DNA of 64,000 nucleotides from an uncultured Hellea sp. Its GTDB lineage: Bacteria; Pseudomonadota; Alphaproteobacteria; Caulobacterales; Maricaulaceae. The notes under the pieces are model-generated. The model was not told the DNA's origin, ran no database searches, and saw only the letters and a list, made by a program, of their open reading frames with translations. Below, in pieces: positions 24,430 through 31,664 of the stretch (the first letter of the stretch is position 1; the number at the start of each line of letters is the position of its first letter). The stretch covers positions 124,001 through 188,000 of the forward strand of contig CALLMD010000001.1 in the NCBI GenBank assembly GCA_938007935.1, read 5' to 3'. The translations under genes and the position numbers were made by a program.

Positions 24430-25815
24430 TTAGACGCCGCGGCTTTCGACGTGACGTGCAACAATACCAGCTGACTGCTCTTCAAGAGTACCTTGAATAC
24501 CGCGAGCCATAGAGGAACAGAAGCTGTGAAGGATAAGAAGCGGGATAGCCGCGATCAGACCCAACATGGTTGTCACAAGCGCGACCGAGATACCACCAGC
24601 CATTAGCTGTGGATCACCCGTACCGTAGATCATCATCGCCTGGAAGGTCTGAATCATACCTGTAACCGTACCCAAAAGACCGAGAAGCGGGGCAATACCA
24701 GCCATCAATTTTAGAAGGTTTAGACCAAACTCAAACTTCGGCGACTCGCGAAGAATAGCTTCGTCAAGCTTTAGCTCAACCGTATCAGCATCCTTATTCT
24801 TAGCGCCATCATAAGCCATCATAACACGGCCAAGTGCGTTAGATTTAGACGCCTGCGCTTTACGCTTCTGACCATTAACGGCCATTTTCGCAAGGAAGAG
24901 ACGGATCAGGTTCAAAATACCAAAGATAACACCCAAAATCGCCATGATAATAATAATCATACCAATTGGGCCGCCCTGTAGGGCACGCTCTTTAGCATCC
25001 GGCACACGCTCGAATGATTTAAGAAGCTCACCCCGTGTTGGGTCAATCGGCGCATAGACCATAGATCCAGCAGAGGCGCCAGCAACTTTGCTCGCAGCAG
25101 CGGAAATTGGGCCGCCAGGCTGCTTAGGTAATTTTGAAAGCAGAATTGAATCTTCACCCTTTGGCGCAGAATATTGCAAGAAGTCAGCACTACCCGCTGT
25201 AAAGACAGAAAACGGCCCGACACGTGTCACGGATTGTGATGCACCATCATTGACGTTAGCAACAGGCGCATCAAATGTCGCGACTTGTCGCTGTGCTTTA
25301 ATTTCCTGAAGCATGGTCTGCCAAATGGCGTTCAAGTCTTCCGAACTCGGAAGCGCCTTTGATTCAGCCACGCGCCCTAAGACTTCGCCGCGTGTTGGAT
25401 ATTGCGCTGTGATAAGCGAATTATCCAAAATCGCTTTAAACTCACCCGCTTTAGAGCGGGCAAGACCAAACACTTCACCAAAATCACCTTGAGCCGCACG
25501 CAGCTCACCTTCAAGGCGGTCAATCGTGCGCTGGTTAGAATCAAAGTTGCTCTGAACAGAAGAGGCTTTACGCTCAAGTGAAGCAAGCTCACCGCGGGCG
25601 CTGCTTAGAAGAGCAGATTGCTCACCCGCACGCTGACGGAACTTTTGCTCACGCGCCTGGTTATCAGCCGCCGTCTTTGACGAGTCTGAACGCACTTTAT
25701 TTAAAAGATCGCTAATTGAATTAATTTGCGCACTTGCCGGCACGGCAGAGAACATCACGGCAGCGCTTAATGCGACTGCCGTCGTTTTTGTAAAGATTTT
25801 CATTGTCTTACTCAT
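24430..25815 (-). CDS. TtpC-like large ExbB family protein
   Basis: A 461-residue ExbB/TolQ relative with an N-terminal signal peptide (cleavage near ASAQ), a periplasmic coiled coil of about residues 55-115, a further periplasmic domain to about residue 280, then three transmembrane helices. Its ExbB signature is LMAGIAPLLGLLGTVTGMIQTF. This matches TtpC, the extra component of Vibrio-type TonB2 systems needed for energy transfer. It sits between DUF3450 and exbB, as in many marine Gammaproteobacteria and Alphaproteobacteria. Confidence 0.9.
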   Translation of the reverse strand: MSKTMKIFTKTTAVALSAAVMFSAVPASAQINSISDLLNKVRSDSSKTAADNQAREQKFRQRAGEQSALLSSARGELASLERKASSVQSNFDSNQRTIDRLEGELRAAQGDFGEVFGLARSKAGEFKAILDNSLITAQYPTRGEVLGRVAESKALPSSEDLNAIWQTMLQEIKAQRQVATFDAPVANVNDGASQSVTRVGPFSVFTAGSADFLQYSAPKGEDSILLSKLPKQPGGPISAAASKVAGASAGSMVYAPIDPTRGELLKSFERVPDAKERALQGGPIGMIIIIMAILGVIFGILNLIRLFLAKMAVNGQKRKAQASKSNALGRVMMAYDGAKNKDADTVELKLDEAILRESPKFEFGLNLLKLMAGIAPLLGLLGTVTGMIQTFQAMMIYGTGDPQLMAGGISVALVTTMLGLIAAIPLLILHSFCSSMARGIQGTLEEQSAGIVARHVESRGV

Positions 25816-25832
25816 TTTAATAAACCCTCGAC

Positions 25833-26591
25833 CTAATTCACAGAGACAGGCGCATAAACAATAGCTGGCGCAGCCTCACCTTTGGAAACACGAATAGCTT
25901 GACGCATCGCAAGCGCATCCGCGCCGCTAAGTACATCCCATGACCCATTATCCATATTATAACGCGCGATTTCTGTTTCATCTTTTGTCATATATACAAG
26001 TGATGTGCGGCCAAATCGCAGGAAGTTCACGACATTACCCGGACGGCTTGGATGCGCGCCTTCGTAACTATCAATGCCCTGCCCGTAAGAAACTTCAATT
26101 TTAAAAGCGTTTAAAACCTGACGATATTGCTCAGCTGGAGACACATCAGGATCAGCCAAAACAGCCTTCATTCTATCAACACGCGCCAGACGCTCTTCGA
26201 CGTTAAATGGCAAATCTGACTTAATCGCATCTTCGATGGCAATCGCCATTTTCAGCATCATGGGCGACATGCCTTGCTTGATTTGCTCAACAGTTCCTAG
26301 CTGACGTTTCAAACTGGCAATTTCAGAATTTTGCGACTGCAAGAATATGTCCTGCTGCGCCACAAAGAGCTGGATATTGTCTTTTTGCTGAAGAACGGCG
26401 CGATACTCACGAATGGCAGTATCAGCCTCGTCATCTAGGCGCTCAACACGCTGCTGAGACGCTGCACTGGCAGAGGTCGACGCTTTGGCCGTACTTAGCG
26501 CACTTTCAAGCTGTGCCGAAGCTGGCGATGCAAAGAGCATCCCGGCGACTCCGGCAAGCAATAAACGCTTGGCAATTGAAGATTTTAACAT
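25833..26591 (-). CDS. DUF3450 periplasmic coiled-coil protein, second
   Basis: A 252-residue DUF3450 protein with a signal peptide (cleavage near ASAQ) and a long coiled coil (about residues 40-110), followed by a globular part with EVSYGQGIDSYEG and VNFLRFGRTSLVYMT. DUF3450 genes regularly precede TtpC-type TonB loci, but their role is not known; a spacer or cell-wall-spanning element is plausible. It is 17 bp upstream of the TtpC-like gene and about half-similar to the DUF3450 protein before it. Confidence 0.88.
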   Translation of the reverse strand: MLKSSIAKRLLLAGVAGMLFASPASAQLESALSTAKASTSASAASQQRVERLDDEADTAIREYRAVLQQKDNIQLFVAQQDIFLQSQNSEIASLKRQLGTVEQIKQGMSPMMLKMAIAIEDAIKSDLPFNVEERLARVDRMKAVLADPDVSPAEQYRQVLNAFKIEVSYGQGIDSYEGAHPSRPGNVVNFLRFGRTSLVYMTKDETEIARYNMDNGSWDVLSGADALAMRQAIRVSKGEAAPAIVYAPVSVN

Positions 26592-26668
26592 GGTTTCCTT
26601 CCAAGTTTGCTTTCGTTATTATTTAACTGCCGCTCAGCTCCTGCTTCACGGCAACCCCATTATTCTAT

Positions 26669-27517
26669 TTATTCTTGCAACGCGATTGGCGCTGTAATGA
26701 CGCCTGGCGCAGATTCGCCCTTGGCAATCCGTACAGAACGACGCGCATTGAGCACGTCAGCACCAGAGAGCTGCACCCATTCTTTACTATCTTTATCATA
26801 ACGCCACGCCTCAGAACTATCATGCTGAACATAGATAAAGGCTAAGCGGCCATAATGCAGGTAAGACCCGTCTTTGAAAGCGCCTTCATATTCGAAGCTC
26901 TTACTTAGCTCATCAACAGATGGCCCATCAGAGATTTTAACGCCGTCTTTATAACCCATTTGCTTTAAAACATCAGTGGACAAACCACAATCAGACGACA
27001 ATTCATCCGCAAGGCAAGCGGCAAGCCGCGTTCCTGGATTTTTAGGATTGTCACCTGCATACGCTGAAACAGAATTTCCATACCCTAATTCAGCGTCATA
27101 TAAATTGAGAACCTTGCGCATCTTTTCGCCAACAGACGCAGTGGCATCGCCAACCGTATCTTGCACATCTGCAAGACGGTTAAAACGCTCTGCCTCTTTA
27201 AAAGGCAAATCGGAATTCATTTCCGCGTCAATGGCCGCCAACATTTTAGACAGCATAGGCGCGACTGTCTTTTTAGTAGCGCCAACATTTTTGATTTGAG
27301 CTCTTAGACTTTCGATCTGATTTTTTTGATTGGCAACATAAGCTTCTTTTTGAGCAATCGCGAGCTTCTGGTCTGCGATACGGTTTAAGACAGAAACATA
27401 TTGTTCGACTTTAGCATCTGATGTTTGCGCAGATGCTAGAGACGCATAGCCTGAAGCCGACACCACGATTGCAGCAGTCATTAAAAATAATTTACGACAG
27501 ATTGGTTTATTCACCAC
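26669..27517 (-). CDS. DUF3450-type periplasmic coiled-coil protein, first
   Basis: A 282-residue periplasmic protein with a signal peptide (cleavage near ASAQ), a coiled coil (residues 35-85) and the DUF3450 core (AELGYGNSVSAYAGD, HYGRLAFIYVQHD, EWVQLSGADVLNARRSVRIAKGE reads across residues 155-275). It has an insert around residues 170-205 with two Cys (AACLADELSSDCGL) not present in the next gene. It starts with GTG after GGAGG and is the first gene of the TonB operon, behind a consensus-like promoter. Confidence 0.82.
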   Translation of the reverse strand: MVNKPICRKLFLMTAAIVVSASGYASLASAQTSDAKVEQYVSVLNRIADQKLAIAQKEAYVANQKNQIESLRAQIKNVGATKKTVAPMLSKMLAAIDAEMNSDLPFKEAERFNRLADVQDTVGDATASVGEKMRKVLNLYDAELGYGNSVSAYAGDNPKNPGTRLAACLADELSSDCGLSTDVLKQMGYKDGVKISDGPSVDELSKSFEYEGAFKDGSYLHYGRLAFIYVQHDSSEAWRYDKDSKEWVQLSGADVLNARRSVRIAKGESAPGVITAPIALQE

Positions 27518-27669
27518 TCACGTCCTCCAACTAAAACTTGGTGCTGTTACCCAGCATCTCAATTTCTCTTCAAGCTCGCTTACACGTGCCAGAAACGTTA
27601 ATCAATGATTACGATGCAGTTCATGCACTTTTTTTTGAATAATATTTATCAACCATAAGCATTTATTAT

Positions 27670-27698
27670 ATTATAACATAACTTGCACAGCCTTGCAA
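27670..27698 (-). promoter_or_regulatory. Sigma-70-type promoter of the TonB operon
   Basis: On the minus strand TTGCAA (27693-27698), a 17-bp spacer and TATAAT (27670-27675) form a near-consensus vegetative promoter. It lies about 150 bp upstream of the GTG start of the first DUF3450 gene. No Fur-like palindrome is evident to me next to it. Confidence 0.65.
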
Positions 27699-27739
27699 GC
27701 CTATGAATATCTTTTTCTGTAGAGAGATATAAAGAGATA

Positions 27740-27813
27740 TGGTTGGGGCGGCTGGATTCGAACCAACGATCACGGGATCAAAACCCGATGCCTTACCGCT
27801 TGGCTACGCCCCA
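27740..27813 (-). tRNA. tRNA-Gln (anticodon UUG)
   Basis: A cloverleaf reads on the minus strand from TGGGGCGTAGCC (27813) to CGCCCCA plus discriminator A and an encoded CCA (27740-27742). The anticodon loop is TTTTGAT with anticodon TTG, the T-arm contains GGTTCGAATCC, and the seven-pair acceptor stem is complete. The U1-A72 start of the acceptor stem is typical of bacterial tRNA-Gln. Confidence 0.96.
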
Positions 27814-28015
27814 AATTGACGTGTTTTACATTTGAGCGCGCGTTCTATCTGTTCATATTTGGAAAAGCAATCAGATATTACGCCAATTTGGATTAGAGAG
27901 CGCTTTCTTTCGCCCCGCACAGCATTACTGTATTTTATTATCGTTTATCGACGAATATGCTTTTCTTTTGTCCCTAACTAGTGTGTAGTGCGCGTAGCTA
28001 TCATAGGATTATTTT

Positions 28016-29782
28016 ATGCGTCAATTTTTTGTCACGGTGCTGGGCACAATTGTTGGCATTTTCGCCTTCTTCTTTGTTCTCTTTCTTTTTACTGTTATCT
28101 TTGGCGCCATTGGCGGCATTGCGGCAGGTATGAAAGCCAAAGACAGCTATGTCTTATCTTTAGATTTACGTGAACCCCTCCGTGATCATAGCGGTGGTGA
28201 TAGCCTATTTGGGCCCTCCCCAGCCTCTGTTGTCGATACGGCGCGGGCGTTAAATCGCGCAAAAACAGATAAATTGGTTAAAGGACTATTCATTCGCGCC
28301 AATGAATTCGGGATGGTCCCCGCAAGCGCCGAAGAGATTCGCCTTGCCATTGAAGACTTCAAGTCCTCTGGAAAATTTGTCATCACCCACGCTCAGGGCT
28401 TTGAAGGCACCTCTATCATGCCTTACCATGCTGTGTCGGCCTCTGATGAGATTTGGCTACAAGACACAACGGGTTTTGCGATTGCGGGCCTACGCTCTGA
28501 ATCTGAATTTTATGGCGGCGTTTTCGAAAAATTTGATGCCAAACCACAATTTGAGCAGTTCCATGAATATAAGAATGCCGCCAATACCTATACACAAACG
28601 GGTTATACAGAGGCCCACCGTGAAGCCGCGACATCTTACCTTACGTCCCTATTTGATAATTCAGTTGCTCAAATATCGAAAGATCGCGGCTTGAGCACGG
28701 ATCAAGTCAAAGAGGTTCTAATGAACGCGCCCCATAGCGCAGAAGACGCCCTTAGCGCAAAGTTTGTTGATAAGCTTGGGCACGTCGAAGAAGCACGTGA
28801 ATATGCACGCGAAAAAGCTGGCGGCAAGAAAATCAAATTTAAATCTGTCAAAGCCTATGGGCCCGGCAATAATTACACGGGCAAAACAATTGCCTTTATT
28901 GGCGGTCAAGGCGCAGTCATGACAGGAAAATCTTCCAATGGCGCGTCGCCCTTTGGCGGCGGCGGCGTGAGAATGGGCGGCGACACAGTCGCGAAAGCCT
29001 TTGACGAAGCCGCAAAAAGCAAAAGCGTAAAGGCAATTGTGTTCCGGGTCAGCTCTCCAGGCGGCTCTCCCGCCGCTTCGGATCAGATTCATGACGCGGT
29101 AGCGCGCGCGCAAGAGGCGGGTAAACCCGTCATTATATCTATGGGTCAATATGCGGCCTCTGGCGGCTATTACGTCTCGGCCAATGCTGATAAAATTGTC
29201 GCCCTTCCCGCGACAATCACAGGGTCCATTGGCGTTCTTGGCGGCAAAGTCGCCCTTGAAGATACATTTGCCAAAGTTGGTTATAACATAGACGGCATTA
29301 CAATAGGCGGTGATTATGCAGGTGCCTATTCCGCTGATGAGCCCTTTAATCAAAGCCAGCGCGCGGCATACCGTGGGCAACTCGAAGACATATATGAAGA
29401 CTTTACGACCCGCGTTGCGCAGGGCCGTGACATACCGCTAGAGCGTGTCAAGGAAATCTCTAAGGGCCGCGTTTGGACCGGCGCACAAGCCAAAGAGATT
29501 GGCCTTGTTGACGAACTTGGCGGGATTATGAAAGCCATCGAGGTCGCCAAAGAAGTCGCAGAAATTGACGCTGATACCAAAATCAACCTCAAACGCTATC
29601 CCCGCGCCAAAACAACATCTGAGCAATTAGAAGAGCTTTTTGGCGGCTCCGTAGCTATGAGTGAGAACCTTGCCGCCATGAGCGAAATCATGAACCTCCC
29701 CGAAGTTCAAGCTGCAATTAAAGCCCGGCAGGCAACGAAGGTTGGACAGGAGCTATCAATAGAGCCTACTAAAATTGACTAA
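28016..29782 (+). CDS. sppA: Signal peptide peptidase SppA, long form
   Basis: A 588-residue SppA (67K type), a membrane-bound serine/lysine peptidase that degrades leftover signal peptides at the inner membrane. One N-terminal transmembrane helix (residues 4-30). The tandem ClpP-like domains provide Lys186 in EYKNAAN as general base and Ser382 in QYAASGGYY as nucleophile. GSIGVLGGK follows in the second domain. Length matches the E. coli type, not the short archaeal/Bacillus type. It lies 3 bp before the sulfotransferase gene, but codon use differs sharply between the two. Confidence 0.94.
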   Translation: MRQFFVTVLGTIVGIFAFFFVLFLFTVIFGAIGGIAAGMKAKDSYVLSLDLREPLRDHSGGDSLFGPSPASVVDTARALNRAKTDKLVKGLFIRANEFGMVPASAEEIRLAIEDFKSSGKFVITHAQGFEGTSIMPYHAVSASDEIWLQDTTGFAIAGLRSESEFYGGVFEKFDAKPQFEQFHEYKNAANTYTQTGYTEAHREAATSYLTSLFDNSVAQISKDRGLSTDQVKEVLMNAPHSAEDALSAKFVDKLGHVEEAREYAREKAGGKKIKFKSVKAYGPGNNYTGKTIAFIGGQGAVMTGKSSNGASPFGGGGVRMGGDTVAKAFDEAAKSKSVKAIVFRVSSPGGSPAASDQIHDAVARAQEAGKPVIISMGQYAASGGYYVSANADKIVALPATITGSIGVLGGKVALEDTFAKVGYNIDGITIGGDYAGAYSADEPFNQSQRAAYRGQLEDIYEDFTTRVAQGRDIPLERVKEISKGRVWTGAQAKEIGLVDELGGIMKAIEVAKEVAEIDADTKINLKRYPRAKTTSEQLEELFGGSVAMSENLAAMSEIMNLPEVQAAIKARQATKVGQELSIEPTKID

Positions 29783-29785
29783 TTA

Positions 29786-31552
29786 ATGCCTGAATTAGTC
29801 TCCAAAATTATTGACCAAGCCCTATCTTATCACAGGAACGGCAAAATTAACGAAGCTTCAAAACTTTACCTTAAAGCACTGAGCATAGACGATAAGCACC
29901 CTATGGCGCTTCATTTCCTAGGCGTTATACACCATCAACAAGGTGATAATATCGAAGCAGAAAGATTGATAAAGCAGGCGTTAAAAATCACGCCCAATGA
30001 TTTGATGGCGATGTCAAATCTCGGATCTATTTTTCAAGCGCTAGGCAAGCTTAAAGACGCCCTAGATTTATTTTCTAAAATCCTAGCACAGCAACCAAAC
30101 AACGCACAAATTTATACTAACCGAGGAAATGCGTTTCGGGCTTCTGGGCAAAATTTAAAGGCTATCAAGGATTATCAGGCTGCTATTAAGTTAGAACCTC
30201 GTATTTTTGAAGCCGCCAGAAACTTAGGCATAGTTCTTCAAGAAGAACGGCAATATACTCAGGCTCAGCAAGCTCTAGAACACTGTATTAAACTTGCTCC
30301 CAATAATCCTGAAGCACGCGTATCATTAGCTAATTTTTACCGTGAGACGGGACAAATTCAATCAGCAAAAATAGAATATGAGACCGCTCTTACTCTAGCT
30401 CCGAATATCGCAGGCATTCATTGCGATCTAGCTATAACGTTAAGAGACATTGGCAATCTTACTGATGCCAAATGCCATTATGAAACTGCAGTAAAAATCG
30501 AACCTGGATTAGGTCGAGCATGGCGCGGTTTAGCGGGTATAACATCTTACAAAAAGTTGTCAGAAATAAGTACAATGCAAGAGGCTTTATCAAAAGCCCC
30601 AAATCATAATGAAAAAATGCACATAGAGTTCGCCTTAGGTAAAGCTCAAGAAGACCTCAAAAATTATGATGCTGCATTCGCACATTTCAAAATTGCTAAT
30701 GAACTTCACCATAGGACTTTCTCTTATGATTTTGAATCAGATTTTACTTTTTTTAAAAATCTAATATCTAAAATTGATAGTGAATTTTTGAAAAATCAGT
30801 CAAGCGTTAAATCCTCGTCAAATCGTCCAATTTTTGTAATAGGGATGCCTCGTTCTGGCACATCGCTTGTCGAGCAAATTCTAGCAAGTCACTCTCATAT
30901 ATTTGGCGCAGGTGAATTAACTGCACTGCCTGAAACGATTGCTAATGTTTTTTCAATGACGGATGATCAGGATTACTCTAAGTCCTTCAAACAAACGACG
31001 CCCGCACAGTTACAAGCCGTCAGTAAAGCTTATTTTGAACTTATAAAATCGCGCGTTCCAAAAAACTCACACTTTTTCGTCGACAAAATGCCCATGAATT
31101 TTATTCATGTTGGCCTTATATCGCTAACCTTCCCCCAAGCCCTCATCATCCACTGTAAACGCAATCCGTTGGATAATTGTCTCTCTATTTTTAAAAATTA
31201 TTTACCTGCCAGCGGGCATAGATATTCAGCAAATTTGGAGTCGCTGGGTCATTACTATCGTGGCTATCTACAGCTGATGCAGCATTGGAAAAAAACATGT
31301 GGTGATGCAATTTTTGAGGTTGTTTATTCTGACCTAGTCCAAAACTCAGAAAAAGTTACGAGAGACCTCATTTCAGCCTGCAATCTACCATTTGAAGAAG
31401 CCTGTCTCTCGCCACATAAAACCCAACGTGTTGTTTCAACATTAAGTGCCACACAAGTACGGCAAACAATTTATAGTAAGTCAGTAGGAAGTGCAGAAAA
31501 TTATAAAGCTCACTTGAGCCCATTAAACAAAATTCTCACTAAAAGTTATTAA
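29786..31552 (+). CDS. TPR-containing sulfotransferase
   Basis: A 588-residue two-domain protein. Residues 1-250 are about seven TPR units (for example ALHFLGVIHHQQGDNIEAER and AQIYTNRGNAFRASGQNLKA). Residues 340-588 are a sulfotransferase domain with the PAPS-binding loop IGMPRSGTSLVEQIL (Met354 onward), DKMPMNF and CKRNPLDNCLSIF. It would move sulfate from PAPS to a carbohydrate or protein; the acceptor is unknown. No signal peptide. The reading frame is visibly richer in A and T than sppA upstream, which suggests separate origin. It sits 3 bp after sppA and may be co-transcribed with it. Confidence 0.88.
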   Translation: MPELVSKIIDQALSYHRNGKINEASKLYLKALSIDDKHPMALHFLGVIHHQQGDNIEAERLIKQALKITPNDLMAMSNLGSIFQALGKLKDALDLFSKILAQQPNNAQIYTNRGNAFRASGQNLKAIKDYQAAIKLEPRIFEAARNLGIVLQEERQYTQAQQALEHCIKLAPNNPEARVSLANFYRETGQIQSAKIEYETALTLAPNIAGIHCDLAITLRDIGNLTDAKCHYETAVKIEPGLGRAWRGLAGITSYKKLSEISTMQEALSKAPNHNEKMHIEFALGKAQEDLKNYDAAFAHFKIANELHHRTFSYDFESDFTFFKNLISKIDSEFLKNQSSVKSSSNRPIFVIGMPRSGTSLVEQILASHSHIFGAGELTALPETIANVFSMTDDQDYSKSFKQTTPAQLQAVSKAYFELIKSRVPKNSHFFVDKMPMNFIHVGLISLTFPQALIIHCKRNPLDNCLSIFKNYLPASGHRYSANLESLGHYYRGYLQLMQHWKKTCGDAIFEVVYSDLVQNSEKVTRDLISACNLPFEEACLSPHKTQRVVSTLSATQVRQTIYSKSVGSAENYKAHLSPLNKILTKSY

Positions 31553-31611
31553 TCCAAGCTCTGTACTTAGTTTAACCAACTATTCAAAATTACACACAAA
31601 AAATTTGTTAC

Positions 31612-31638
31612 AAAAAAACCCCAGCCGAAAGGCTGAGG
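31612..31638 (-). terminator. Intrinsic terminator after TonB-dependent receptor
   Basis: On the minus strand CCTCAGCC and GGCTGGGG form an 8-bp stem (one G-U) with a TTTC loop and a run of seven T. It lies 27 bp after the receptor stop. Confidence 0.88.
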
Positions 31639-31664
31639 TTCCGATTAGAATATCATATCGTGTC

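Noticed and set aside
28718-29380. 220-codon minus-strand open frame
   Set aside because: It lies opposite the SppA catalytic domain and its content reflects the complementary codons of that gene.
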